A stretch of DNA of 64,000 bases from Candidatus Bathyarchaeota archaeon. GTDB lineage: Archaea > Thermoproteota > Bathyarchaeia > Bathyarchaeales > SOJC01. Shown here in pieces: positions 1 through 8,866 of this stretch (within the stretch, counting starts at the first letter, position 1; each line of letters starts with the position of its first letter). The stretch covers positions 745,775-809,774 of the forward strand of contig CP070649.1 in assembly GCA_020354575.1 (NCBI GenBank), in the 5' to 3' direction. The notes under the pieces are model-generated. The model was given only the letters and a program-made list of their open reading frames with translations. It did not search any database and was not told the origin of the DNA. The translations under genes were made by a program, and so were the position numbers.

Positions 1-700
1 TCAGCGTAGTATCCAGTTTCTTATGACCCATTTGTTGCTTAACTAGTAGAATATCTTTCGTCTTATCGTAAAGTGCGGTTGCGAAGTAGTGTCTGAAGTC
101 ATAGAGCCTTATTGTTTTGAGTGTTGCGTCTTGTAGTTTTTCGGCTAGTCGGTTTCTGAGGTTTCGGTACATCTTTCCGTAGTAATCTAAGTCTCCAGTG
201 AATAGGTTATCGTCTGGTTTTAGGTGTCGTTTCTGTATGTGGTCCCCTAGTCGTTTGGCTAGACTTTGTGATATTCTTAATTGCCTAGAGGCTCCGTATT
301 TGGCAGTTGTTGGGTAAATGATTCTTTGCTCAAGGTCTGCGTCCTTCACTTTTAGGTTGCATAACTCTACGGGTCTTAATCCTGTTTCCATGCTGAGTTG
401 TAGTTTTGTGCTTAATGTGTTGCCTGCTCCTGAGATTATTTTGTGTAACCTTTCGCGGGTTGGGATTCTGATAGGTTTGGCGATGTCGTGGTAAATGGGC
501 TTCTGCCATTGGATGTTGTGAAACTTCACATAGTGCTCATAGGCTCTTATGTAGTTGCGTTTAGTGCCATTGCTTACTTCGCGTCTCGCGATGAATTGCT
601 TAACTTGGTCTGGGTTGTCTATGTCGGTGTGCTCTGCGATGAGTCTTAAGGCTTTGCCTACTGCTTTGATGCTGTGATCGCTTAATCCGTTGTTCTTCAT
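1..700 (-). CDS. Tyrosine recombinase / integrase, partial (C-terminus beyond window)
   Basis: Site-specific recombinase of the tyrosine (phage integrase/XerA) family, which would cut and rejoin DNA at attachment sites. The 233 visible residues contain an N-terminal SAM-like core-binding region (about 1-65) and most of the catalytic domain. The first catalytic arginine is R109 in METGLRPVEL, the box II region is LYDFRHYFAT (R203, with Y200 where a histidine is common), and H226 lies in MGHKKLDTT. The nucleophilic tyrosine would lie just beyond base 1. I used the ATG at 700, but the frame is open upstream to a stop near 808 with recognisable core-binding sequence (FFIEILVRM), so the true N-terminus is probably further upstream or missing. 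That open frame crosses the 3' end of the RNase P RNA gene. It could be a chromosomal Xer protein or the integrase of an integrated element; the window does not decide. Confidence 0.88.
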   Translation of the reverse strand, partial: MKNNGLSDHSIKAVGKALRLIAEHTDIDNPDQVKQFIARREVSNGTKRNYIRAYEHYVKFHNIQWQKPIYHDIAKPIRIPTRERLHKIISGAGNTLSTKLQLSMETGLRPVELCNLKVKDADLEQRIIYPTTAKYGASRQLRISQSLAKRLGDHIQKRHLKPDDNLFTGDLDYYGKMYRNLRNRLAEKLQDATLKTIRLYDFRHYFATALYDKTKDILLVKQQMGHKKLDTTL

Positions 701-746
701 GCGCACTAGGATTTCTATAAAAAAGTGGTCGGGTTTCGGTGTTTTT

Positions 747-1058
747 GGGCTGGTGTGCTGGGCGTAACCCGCCTTTTGTTCAAAGATGGCATTTGGCTAA
801 TCGGGCTACCCTCGCTTCATGCAGTTTTCATAAGCGTCTGTTTGCCCTTGCACCTTGCAGGACAGCCGTTTCAACGCTTCACACCCAGCATCTTCAACAA
901 CTTGAATGTATCATTATCAAGTGCCGGATGGACGTTTCGTTTCTGTTCTGTTGCCAAGACTCTCGCCTTGCATCCTTACGAATGCTGCAAGTCTGCATGG
1001 TGGGCGGAGTTTCCTCAAGCCTTTCTCGGCTCGGAGCCATCCGCCAGCTCACCAGCCC
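747..1058 (-). ncRNA. rnpB: RNase P RNA (archaeal type A)
   Basis: Catalytic RNA of ribonuclease P, which removes the 5' leader of tRNA precursors. On the minus strand the transcript opens with GGGCTGGTG and closes with CACCAGCCC, a perfect 9-bp P1 helix that defines both ends and gives 312 nt. The conserved 5' P4 block reads GAGGAAACTCCGCCC (about 1016-1002). The 3' P4 partner reads ACAAAAGGCGGGTTACGCCC (about 779-760). The internal block GCAACAGAACAGAAACGAAA (about 954-935) and GGGTAGCCCG (near 810-800) match conserved core regions. No protein gene is plausible here; two short open frames on the plus strand are antisense to this RNA. Confidence 0.95.
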
Positions 1059-1080
1059 AGGTTAAACTAAAAATAGGTCT

Positions 1081-1089
1081 CTCTTAAAG
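1081..1089 (-). promoter_or_regulatory. Probable TATA box of the RNase P RNA gene
   Basis: On the minus strand CTTTAAGAG lies 23 to 31 nt upstream of the first base of the P1 helix at 1058. This is the spacing expected for an archaeal TATA box and its transcription start. Confidence 0.45.
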
Positions 1090-1112
1090 CTTCGCTGTTT
1101 AGTTCTTGATTC

Positions 1113-2390
1113 TCAGCTTTTTTTCCTTCTCAGCTTGAAACCTCGGAACTTCAATTTTGCTGTTAGGATTTTCTCCGTAGCAAACAATCTTGAAGCTAGG
1201 TAAAGTAGAGCAACGGTGAAGACGGCCACATACACTACCCCTAGAATTGCCATTAAATAATTTCCTGTGATGCTAGCTTGCGCTGCTAACATTGGATGAG
1301 CGTACGGAATCGCGAGGAACACAATCTTTGCGATTAAGGGTAACGCGTTGAAGTCAGTGAACATGATGACGAACATTGGAAGCATAATCAAAGTGTAAAG
1401 GTAGCCAACAATTGATTGGGCGCCTCTCACATCTTCAGAGAAGGCCGAGATTATGATTGCTAACGCGAGCGCAGAAAGTAAAGCCATGAAAACTGAGGCG
1501 CCTAAAACAACGTATCCCGTCAGGGTGGGCGCCAAACCAAGAGCTGAGGGATCCACAGGGCTGGGTGTGCCTATTAAGGCAAAGGATCCCATGTAATAGT
1601 TGAACCCGAAAATTATGGCAATTGCCCCCACTGCTGCTACGATGATAGATCCTACTAGTTTCCCGGACAAAATGGTGAATCTGCTGATTGGCAAACTTAG
1701 TAGCGTTTCTAAGGTTTTTTCTTCCTTTTCGGAAGCGACGGAAGTTGCTGCGATTTGCATTGAAAAAACAAGTAAGACGCTGATCGTTACCGGTAAAATG
1801 AAAACCTGTGAATAGGCTATTGTGAAAAGTGTCGATGGGGGCACATCCTTGACTTCCCCTTTCACTATCGATTTTACGATTGTTGTAAATGGATCAGGGG
1901 CTAATGTTCTCTTGAAATACTCCAAGTACCCCGTAACAGCTTCAGATCCGGACATTTCGATAATACCTCCAGCTCCTGAAAAGATGCTCAATACTTCGAT
2001 CATAGCGGGAAGTTTTTGAGATACATTTTCTGTCACCCCTTCAGGGATATGTATCAAGTCTGTCGCGTTTGTCTTAGTCTGCAAGAAAATCGCAGCTTCT
2101 GTGAGGTCAGAAGCTGCGATATTAATTATTGATACGTTTACGCTTTGAAGGAAAGTCGTTAAATTTTCAGTAAACGTGCCGTGATCAAAATCAACCAGAC
2201 CTACTTCAAGCTTTTGAAGCCGCTGTTCTACTGATTCCATAGATCCTCTGATTACAAGACCCATTATTGGGAACATTAAAAGAGGGACAACAATCATTCC
2301 GATAAGGATTTTCGGATCACGCAATAGCTCTTTGAGTTCCTTTACCACGACATTAGTCAAACCTTCAAGCAAGGCCAACCACCTTTGCAA
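1113..2390 (-). CDS. ABC-2 type transporter permease
   Basis: Membrane subunit of an ABC-2 (NatB/YhaP-like) exporter, 425 residues. It has an N-terminal membrane segment at about residues 29-50 and a long extracytoplasmic segment (about 55-190). About five further hydrophobic segments follow in the C-terminal half, and the protein ends in a lysine/arginine-rich tail. The start at 2390 lies inside the 3' end of the ATPase gene (26-bp overlap), so the two are translationally coupled and form one transporter. The substrate cannot be read from sequence; NatAB-type systems export sodium, peptides or drugs. The 3' end is 54 bp from the RNase P RNA start, in the same direction. Confidence 0.88.
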   Translation of the reverse strand: MQRWLALLEGLTNVVVKELKELLRDPKILIGMIVVPLLMFPIMGLVIRGSMESVEQRLQKLEVGLVDFDHGTFTENLTTFLQSVNVSIINIAASDLTEAAIFLQTKTNATDLIHIPEGVTENVSQKLPAMIEVLSIFSGAGGIIEMSGSEAVTGYLEYFKRTLAPDPFTTIVKSIVKGEVKDVPPSTLFTIAYSQVFILPVTISVLLVFSMQIAATSVASEKEEKTLETLLSLPISRFTILSGKLVGSIIVAAVGAIAIIFGFNYYMGSFALIGTPSPVDPSALGLAPTLTGYVVLGASVFMALLSALALAIIISAFSEDVRGAQSIVGYLYTLIMLPMFVIMFTDFNALPLIAKIVFLAIPYAHPMLAAQASITGNYLMAILGVVYVAVFTVALLYLASRLFATEKILTAKLKFRGFKLRRKKS

Positions 2391-3102
2391 AAGCCTTCTC
2401 TAAGTTATCAACTTCATTCTTTGCCTTAAGCTCCTCAGGCGAACCTTCAGCTATGATTCTCCCTTGATTGATCAAGGCAACCTTCTCACAAAGATACTCG
2501 ACTTCCAGCATATTATGGCTTGAGAGCAAAACCGCGATACCCTGTTCTTCTGCGTAATGTCTGATAGTTTCCCTCACATGAACCGAATGAAGAACATCCA
2601 ACCCACTAGTAGGTTCATCCAACACCGCCAGCTTAGGTTTTGTCATCAGCGCTCTTGCCACAAGAAGCCGTCGTTTCATTCCTTTACTATAGGTCTTGAT
2701 CTTATCACGCAGGCGATTGCCCAAACCTGAAATCTCCGCAGCAACTCCAACCGTTGCATCAATGGACTTCTTGCTTTTCGAGCTAAACTTCGCCATGAAA
2801 TTCAGATACTCGTCTCCTGACAAGTTTTTATACGCCCCCGCTTCTTCCGGAAGATAAGAGACAAGCTTCCTGACTTCTTCTGGATCTCTGACTACATCAT
2901 AACCATAAACTCTCACCGACCCAGATGTTGGTACAATCAAAGTGGACACAATCCTAAGGGCTGTCGTCTTTCCAGCTCCATTAGGTCCAATGAGTCCGAA
3001 AATATCTCCAGATTTTACCTTAAAATCCAAACCATCCAGCGCTGTAATTTTGCCAAAAACCTTCACGAGATTCTTTGCATCCACGGCAAGGCTCAAATCC
3101 AT
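2365..3102 (-). CDS. ABC transporter ATP-binding protein
   Basis: Cytoplasmic ATPase that powers the ABC-2 permease encoded immediately downstream. All motifs are intact in 245 residues: Walker A GPNGAGKTT (39-47), signature YSKGMKRR (138-145), Walker B LAVLDEP (158-164), D-loop SGLD and H-loop H196 in SSHNM. The degenerate signature with GM is typical of the NatA/CcmA-like exporter group. The ATG follows a TGAGGG Shine-Dalgarno, and a TATA-like ATTTTTAAAGG on the minus strand (about 3132-3142) lies some 35 nt upstream. It is divergent from the GMP synthase gene. Confidence 0.93.
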   Translation of the reverse strand: MDLSLAVDAKNLVKVFGKITALDGLDFKVKSGDIFGLIGPNGAGKTTALRIVSTLIVPTSGSVRVYGYDVVRDPEEVRKLVSYLPEEAGAYKNLSGDEYLNFMAKFSSKSKKSIDATVGVAAEISGLGNRLRDKIKTYSKGMKRRLLVARALMTKPKLAVLDEPTSGLDVLHSVHVRETIRHYAEEQGIAVLLSSHNMLEVEYLCEKVALINQGRIIAEGSPEELKAKNEVDNLEKAFAKVVGLA

Positions 3103-3299
3103 CCCTCATTCTCGATAGCACCCTCTCCCCTTTAAAAATCCTCCTCCATATTTGCATCTAACACATTTCATGGTTTACTAAGGCTCTCTTTCAATCCACC
3201 TAACAGACACACGAGTACGAACCCAAACTAGCGATCGCTGCTTAGATACTTCAATTTGAAAACCGCAAGAGTAAAGTAACAAAGACCTTCTCACTATTC

Positions 3300-4868
3300 A
3301 TGAAAAAGATCTTGGAAATTAACATGAAACCAGATACTGTTCTAGTCCTGGACTTCGGAGGGCAATACTGTCACCTTATAGCGAGACGGATCAGAGAAAA
3401 TAAGGTATACTCAGAGATAGTATCCTCTGAGATCTCTCCAGCTGAAATTAAGCGTTGGCAAAAAAAACTAGACGTCAAAGGGCTAATTTTGTCCGGTGGA
3501 CCCCAAAGCGTTTTCGAACCAACCGCCCTAAAGATTAACCCTGAAATCCTTGACTTTAATCTGCCAGTGTTGGGATTATGCTATGGCCATCAAATCATAG
3601 CTCTTACTGTTGGTGGAACAGTAAAACCATCAGAGAAGAAAGAATTTGGTGTCGCCTATGCAACAATTGATAAACCAGTTGGGGTTCTGAAAGGTTTAGA
3701 GAATCAAGAAAAGGTCTGGATGAGCCACAGTGATACGGTATTCGACCTCCCAAAGCAACATGAGATATTAGCTCACACTGATAATTGCCCCATTGCTGCT
3801 TTCCGCCTTGGAAACCACCCGATTTATGGGCTGCAGTGGCATCCAGAGGTTGTCCACACGGAACATGGAAACAAAATGCTGAAGAATTTTCTATTTGACG
3901 TGTGTGGATGTCAACCAAACTGGACCATGGATGATTTCCTTGAAAAATCCGCTGATGAAATACTATCCGCAGTTGGTGATGAGAAAGTAATAGTGGCGCT
4001 GAGCGGAGGTATAGATTCTAGCACTGCAACAGCCATAGCTGCACGGGCCATAGGAAAAAACCTGACTGCTGTCTTTGTGGACCACGGATTCATGCGGGAA
4101 GACGAGCCAAAATTTGTCAAAGACACATTTGAAAATTTTGATATGCATTTCGTCGCTGTCAACGCTCAACAGAGATTTTTGCAGAGGCTTCAAAACATAA
4201 CAGATCCAGAGAAGAAGCGTACGATTATCGGTGAAGAGTTTGTCCGCGTCTTTGAGGAAGAAGCGAGAAAAGTCAATGCAAACTATCTTTTGCAAGGAAC
4301 CATTTATCCTGACAGAATCGAATCCGGATTTAGGAAGTTCTCCGACAAAATCAAATCCCATCACAATGTTGCTGGACTTCCAACCAAAATAGAATTCAAA
4401 TCAGTAGTAGAACCCTTAAAAGACTTGTACAAAGATGAAGTCCGGGAAGTCGCCAAGAAGCTCGGGCTTCCGAAGGCAATTGTCACAAGACAACCCTTTC
4501 CCGGACCTGGTTTAGCAGTGAGGGTAACAGGCGCGATTACCGAAGCCAAATTAAGCATTTTAAGAAAAGCTGACAAGATTGTCACAGAGGAGATTGAGAA
4601 AGTTGGGTTGGCTGGCGAATTGTGGCAATATTTTGCTGTTCTCTCAAATACAAAAAGTACTGGAATCAAAGGAGACTCGAGAGCGTATGGTCACATGATA
4701 GCATTACGAATTGTGGAGAGTAGAGAAGCTATGACTGCGAGCTTCGCTAAAATTCCCTATGACATTCTTGAGAAAATTTCTTCAAGAATAGTAAATGAGA
4801 TACCTGCTGTAACTAGAGTGGTTTATGATATTACTCACAAGCCTCCTGCCACGATTGAGTGGGAATAA
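3300..4868 (+). CDS. guaA: GMP synthase (glutamine-hydrolysing), two-domain form
   Basis: Converts XMP, ATP and glutamine to GMP, the last step of guanine nucleotide synthesis. The 522 residues hold an N-terminal glutamine amidotransferase with catalytic C94 (LGLCYGHQ), H181 and E183 (WHPE). The ATP-pyrophosphatase domain has P-loop SGGIDS (235-240), and the C-terminal GMP synthase dimerisation domain contains QPFPGPGLAVR and ends KPPATIEWE. Many archaea carry the two halves as separate genes; here they are one chain of normal bacterial/eukaryotic length. A second in-frame Met at 3324 (MKPDTVLVLDFGG) is an equally likely start. A divergent paralogue of the PP-loop half lies at 46933-48132. 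Confidence 0.96.
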   Translation: MKKILEINMKPDTVLVLDFGGQYCHLIARRIRENKVYSEIVSSEISPAEIKRWQKKLDVKGLILSGGPQSVFEPTALKINPEILDFNLPVLGLCYGHQIIALTVGGTVKPSEKKEFGVAYATIDKPVGVLKGLENQEKVWMSHSDTVFDLPKQHEILAHTDNCPIAAFRLGNHPIYGLQWHPEVVHTEHGNKMLKNFLFDVCGCQPNWTMDDFLEKSADEILSAVGDEKVIVALSGGIDSSTATAIAARAIGKNLTAVFVDHGFMREDEPKFVKDTFENFDMHFVAVNAQQRFLQRLQNITDPEKKRTIIGEEFVRVFEEEARKVNANYLLQGTIYPDRIESGFRKFSDKIKSHHNVAGLPTKIEFKSVVEPLKDLYKDEVREVAKKLGLPKAIVTRQPFPGPGLAVRVTGAITEAKLSILRKADKIVTEEIEKVGLAGELWQYFAVLSNTKSTGIKGDSRAYGHMIALRIVESREAMTASFAKIPYDILEKISSRIVNEIPAVTRVVYDITHKPPATIEWE

Positions 4869-4925
4869 AAGATTTTTAGATGTTAATGTAGAAACTAGAA
4901 TCCTACCTGGAGTAAAGAAATAACC

Positions 4926-6050
4926 TTGAAAGCATTAATCTTAGCGGGTGGATTTGGAACGAGACTGCGTCCCCTGAGTTGTACTAGGCCGAAGCATCTT
5001 TTTCCAATAGCCAACAGACCCCTTCTTGAATTGACGCTTGAGAAATTGGCGAATAATGGCATTAAGAAGGCAATATTAGCAGTCAATTTCATGGCTAGGG
5101 AGCTTGAACGAGCTCTCGGCAAATCGAAATATGGAATCAAACTGCACTTCTCTAGCGATCTTCCAGATGAACCTCAAGCAAAGCGAACTTTCAAAGGGGC
5201 TCTAGGAACAGGAGGGCCAATTAAACTAGCTGAAAGGTTGCTAGGCACATCTGATCCATTTTTCGTTTTAAATGGAGACATCTTAACTAATACCAATTAC
5301 TCAAGAATTATGAAGACTCACAGAAAAACTGATGGAATTGCTACTATTGCACTCCGCAGAGTTAAAGATCCTAGTCGTTATGGGGTCGTAGAGCTAGTGG
5401 ACAAGAAGCTCATAAGAAGATTTGTGGAAAAACCTTCTGATAACGCGCCAAGCAATCTGATTAACGCTGGAATTTACATTCTTGAACCCGATATCTTTGA
5501 GTATATTCTCCCGGGTAAAACTTGCTCTTTAGAAAGGGAGATTTTTCCGAAACTAGCACTGGAAAAAGCACTTTTTGGTGTTGAAATCAAGGATTTGTGG
5601 ATTGATGTTGGAGAACCAACTGATTTCATTGAAGCTAATAGACTTTGGTTGAAAGCAGAAAAGGAAACGTCCACCCACTCCCAGAAGACTAGATTAGATG
5701 AAAGGGTGAAAATCAAAGATGCAGTAGCAATTGATGAGAATGTTGTTGTTGGCAATGAGTCAATCATCGGTCCCAACGTGGCTCTTGGAAAAGATGTTTC
5801 CATTGGAAATGCCGTTCGTATCAAAGACTCGATAATCTTTCCCCATACGTCAATCTCCGACCTAACAACTATTGAGAGTGCAATTATTGGAGAATCGGTC
5901 ACGGTTGGAAGACAAGTGAAAATAAAAAATGGGTGTTTAATAGGTGACAATTCAATAATTAGAGACGGCGTTACAATTGCCCCAGACGTTAGGATCTGTC
6001 CAGCAAAAGATATCTCTGAAGACATACTCCGATCAAGATGTGTAGTATGA
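4926..6050 (+). CDS. Nucleotidyltransferase with left-handed beta-helix (NDP-sugar pyrophosphorylase)
   Basis: Activates a sugar-1-phosphate to an NDP-sugar, as in mannose-1-phosphate guanylyltransferase or GlmU/RmlA-like enzymes. The N-terminal Rossmann-like domain carries the signature GGFGTRLRPL (8-17) followed by RPKHLFPIANRPLL, and the metal-binding Asp in LNGDIL. From about residue 250 hexapeptide-repeat sequence (VVVGNESIIGPNV, VSIGNAVRIK) forms a beta-helix. The start is TTG at 4926, which places the signature at the correct distance from the N-terminus; GGAG lies about 12 nt upstream. It leads a same-strand cluster with a phosphohexomutase and two oxidoreductases, so it probably makes a precursor for surface glycans. 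Sugar specificity is not readable. Confidence 0.9.
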   Translation: MKALILAGGFGTRLRPLSCTRPKHLFPIANRPLLELTLEKLANNGIKKAILAVNFMARELERALGKSKYGIKLHFSSDLPDEPQAKRTFKGALGTGGPIKLAERLLGTSDPFFVLNGDILTNTNYSRIMKTHRKTDGIATIALRRVKDPSRYGVVELVDKKLIRRFVEKPSDNAPSNLINAGIYILEPDIFEYILPGKTCSLEREIFPKLALEKALFGVEIKDLWIDVGEPTDFIEANRLWLKAEKETSTHSQKTRLDERVKIKDAVAIDENVVVGNESIIGPNVALGKDVSIGNAVRIKDSIIFPHTSISDLTTIESAIIGESVTVGRQVKIKNGCLIGDNSIIRDGVTIAPDVRICPAKDISEDILRSRCVV

Positions 6051-6058
6051 AGGCATGA

Positions 6059-7432
6059 ATGAAAATGGCGACACGATTGTTTGGCACAAATGGTATTCGA
6101 GGAGTCGTCAATGACGAGTTAACGCCCGAATTTGTCATAAAAATCGCTGAAGCAATCGGCACTTATTTCAAACAAGGACGAATTCTCCTCGGGTATGATG
6201 GAAGAATTAGCAACATCATGATGGCGAACGCAGTCACAAGCGGGCTAGTCTCTACAGGATGCGATGTTTTCAATGCTGGATTGGGCCCTACCCCCTGCAT
6301 TCAGTACACCGTCAAGAACCATAAAATGGATGGTGGAGTGATGATAACGGCTTCTCACAATCCGCCCGAATATAATGGAATAAAGGTTCTATCAAGCGAT
6401 GGTGTAGAGATTTCGAGACGACAAGAAATTCGTATCGAGAACATATTCTTCAAAGACGCTGCGAAACGGGTTGATTGGCAAGGAGTCGGGAACAGTACAG
6501 TTCTACCCAATGCGTTAGACGAATACAAAGAGGCGATAAAGAAACATGTTGATGTGACAGCTATTGAAAAAAATCATTATCATGCGGTAGTGGATGCTGT
6601 CAATGGCGTTGGTGGGCTGGTGGCACCATATCTGCTTAGAGAATTGGGATGTCAAGTTACTTCAATAAATGCAAACATAGATGGCACATTCCCTAATAGA
6701 CCACCCGAACCCCGACCCGAGAACCTGCAAGATCTGATCACCACAGTGATCGCTGTTGGCGCAGACTTTGGTGTTGCCTTTGACGGCGATGCCGACCGGA
6801 CAATTTTCGTTGATGATAAAGGAGAGGTTCAGTGGGGCGATCGCACTTTCGCCTTGATAGAGAAAGCCTTTTTGCAGAACAACCCGGGTGAAACAATAGT
6901 CACGCCAATAAGCTCTTCGCAGGTTGTCAAAGAGGTTGCGGAAGAATATGGTGGCCAATTAGTCTGGACCAGAGTGGGCAGCACAATTGTCTCTCATACT
7001 ATGAAGAAGCTAAAGGCAAAACTAGGAGGAGAAGAGAATGGAGGAGTATTTTACGGACCTCATCAACCTGTAAGGGATGGAGCAATGACAATAGCGTTGA
7101 TGCTCGAAATATTGGCAAGAACTGGGAGGAGCCTGTCTCAACTGCTGCTTGAATTACCTCGCTACCATCTTGAAAAAGACAAGATTGAATGCCCAAATAG
7201 AAAGAAGGCGCAAGTGCTTAAGATGCTGATTCTAAGCGTCAAACGCTTACAACCTGACACAATTGACGGTGTTAAATTATGGTTTTCTGACAAAAGCTCC
7301 ATACTCATCCGACCAAGCGGAACAGAACCAATATATAGATTCTATGCAGAAGCAGCAGAGAAAGAAAGAGCTTCCATGTTAGTTAAAGAATATAAGCGCA
7401 AACTTCAAAAAATGATAAGCGAAAATGCATAG
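6059..7432 (+). CDS. Phosphoglucosamine / phosphomannomutase family enzyme
   Basis: Alpha-D-phosphohexomutase that moves phosphate between C6 and C1 of a hexose or hexosamine. Diagnostic loops are all present in 457 residues: phosphoserine loop TASHNPP with S99, metal loop DGDADR (242-247), sugar loop GEENGG (324-329) and phosphate-binding RPSGTEP near the C-terminus. It begins 8 bp after the nucleotidyltransferase gene, with AAGG just upstream of ATG 6059; ATG 6065 is an alternative. Its product would be the substrate of the preceding enzyme. GlmM-like and ManB-like members cannot be separated by eye. Confidence 0.92.
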   Translation: MKMATRLFGTNGIRGVVNDELTPEFVIKIAEAIGTYFKQGRILLGYDGRISNIMMANAVTSGLVSTGCDVFNAGLGPTPCIQYTVKNHKMDGGVMITASHNPPEYNGIKVLSSDGVEISRRQEIRIENIFFKDAAKRVDWQGVGNSTVLPNALDEYKEAIKKHVDVTAIEKNHYHAVVDAVNGVGGLVAPYLLRELGCQVTSINANIDGTFPNRPPEPRPENLQDLITTVIAVGADFGVAFDGDADRTIFVDDKGEVQWGDRTFALIEKAFLQNNPGETIVTPISSSQVVKEVAEEYGGQLVWTRVGSTIVSHTMKKLKAKLGGEENGGVFYGPHQPVRDGAMTIALMLEILARTGRSLSQLLLELPRYHLEKDKIECPNRKKAQVLKMLILSVKRLQPDTIDGVKLWFSDKSSILIRPSGTEPIYRFYAEAAEKERASMLVKEYKRKLQKMISENA

Positions 7433-7489
7433 AACCTAAGAATCAAGAAACACCATCCGATATACTAACTCGATTCAGATATTATAGAA

Positions 7490-8866
7490 GTGGAAAAGAT
7501 GCCCAGTGTAATGAACATCAAAAACGAAGATATTGAGAATAGGAAAAAATGCGGAAATTACACAATTAGCATCATTGAATGCTCAACATATAGCGCATTT
7601 TATGCGAATCTTTTTGCGAAAGCCGGGTTCAAAGTTGTAGGTGTTAGCACTAATCCTCATACTCTTAAACTATTGAGGAAGGGGCGAGCACCGTTCTTTT
7701 CCAAGGGCGGTATGGAATTACGAAAATTCCAGAGAGAAGGAGACTTGATCACCACTTCTAATCCCCGAGAAGCCGCATCTGAAAGCGACATAATTATTAT
7801 TTCAGGCCAACCATCTATAGATCGAAAAGGAAAACCAGATTATTCACTATTGACGAAAATCTGCAAGGACGTTGGTATGGGATTGCAAAAAGGATCCCTT
7901 GTCATTTTTATCAGCTCAACGGGACCAGGAGTAATTGAAGGTCGTATGCGCGAAATTTTGGAAACAACTTCAGGATTCAAAGCTGGACGTGACTTCGGAA
8001 TAGCTTGCAGTCCAATTCAAACAAATTCGCTGCAACGAGATAAGAAGATTTTCGCCTCCTCAAGGATAGTAGGTGCAAACGATGCCTCTAGCCTTAGAGC
8101 AGCAAGTTTAGTCTTAAGCAAAATTATGCCGAAAATCATCACCGTGAGCGGTATAAAAGCTGCAGAAGCAATCAACATATTTCAAAATCTAAAAAGAGAA
8201 ACTAACACTGCTTTAGGAAATGAACTCGCTCTTTTATGTGAGAAATTTAAGATAGACTTGGCTGAAGCCCTAGATGTCGCTAGCCTAGATAATGCATTTC
8301 AACTACCTAGACCAGGTTTAGTTAGAAATTTAACCAGGGAAGATTTTTACCTTATTCAGGAAGAGGCGGAAAACGTTAATTCAAACCTCCGCTTGTCATC
8401 TTTGGCTAAAAAGATAAATGATGACATTGCAGACTATGCCTTTCGCTTGGTTAGAGATGCATTAAAAATTAGTGGTAAAACTGTAAGGCGAACAAAAATA
8501 TCGATTCTAGGCGTTTCCAACCTCATCGATGCCAAAGAGACACCAAGCCCTCTGATACGAAACATAATCAACCTATTCAAACGCAAGGTTAGAAGGGTGC
8601 AGATCTATGACCCCTTCTTCTCGCAAAAAGAGTTGTTAGAGCTCGGAATCGAGAGTGGAAAACTTAGTAGTGTTGTGGAAAAAACAGATTGCGTTGTTAT
8701 TCTCGTTGGGCATTCAAAATTCAAACGATTGAATTTGAATAAAATCAAATTCTTAGCCAAAAAATCACCAGCTCTTGTTGACATCAGTCTTATGCTAGAT
8801 CCCGCAAAAGCAGAAAAATCCGGTTTTGTATATCGTGGATTGGGGAGAGGGGTTTGGACAAAATGA
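7490..8866 (+). CDS. Nucleotide-sugar dehydrogenase homologue lacking catalytic residues
   Basis: Homologue of UDP-glucose / UDP-ManNAc 6-dehydrogenases (458 residues, normal length) with the usual three-domain plan. Key residues are missing. The Rossmann loop reads SIIECSTYSAFYA (27-39) instead of GxGxxG. The catalytic lysine position is N229. The block that normally reads GGHC reads VRNL, putting L281 where the nucleophilic cysteine belongs; only the Asp at 285 survives. The C-terminal UDP-binding fold is recognisable (KISILGVSN, ETPSPLI). This suggests a non-catalytic or reassigned protein. The start at GTG 7490 is uncertain; ATG 7499 and ATG 7511 are in frame. Its stop overlaps the ATG of the next gene. 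Confidence 0.82.
   Translation: MEKMPSVMNIKNEDIENRKKCGNYTISIIECSTYSAFYANLFAKAGFKVVGVSTNPHTLKLLRKGRAPFFSKGGMELRKFQREGDLITTSNPREAASESDIIIISGQPSIDRKGKPDYSLLTKICKDVGMGLQKGSLVIFISSTGPGVIEGRMREILETTSGFKAGRDFGIACSPIQTNSLQRDKKIFASSRIVGANDASSLRAASLVLSKIMPKIITVSGIKAAEAINIFQNLKRETNTALGNELALLCEKFKIDLAEALDVASLDNAFQLPRPGLVRNLTREDFYLIQEEAENVNSNLRLSSLAKKINDDIADYAFRLVRDALKISGKTVRRTKISILGVSNLIDAKETPSPLIRNIINLFKRKVRRVQIYDPFFSQKELLELGIESGKLSSVVEKTDCVVILVGHSKFKRLNLNKIKFLAKKSPALVDISLMLDPAKAEKSGFVYRGLGRGVWTK

Noticed and set aside
725-1087. Two overlapping plus-strand open frames (120 and 108 codons)
   Set aside because: They lie antisense to the RNase P RNA, whose helices and conserved blocks explain the sequence.
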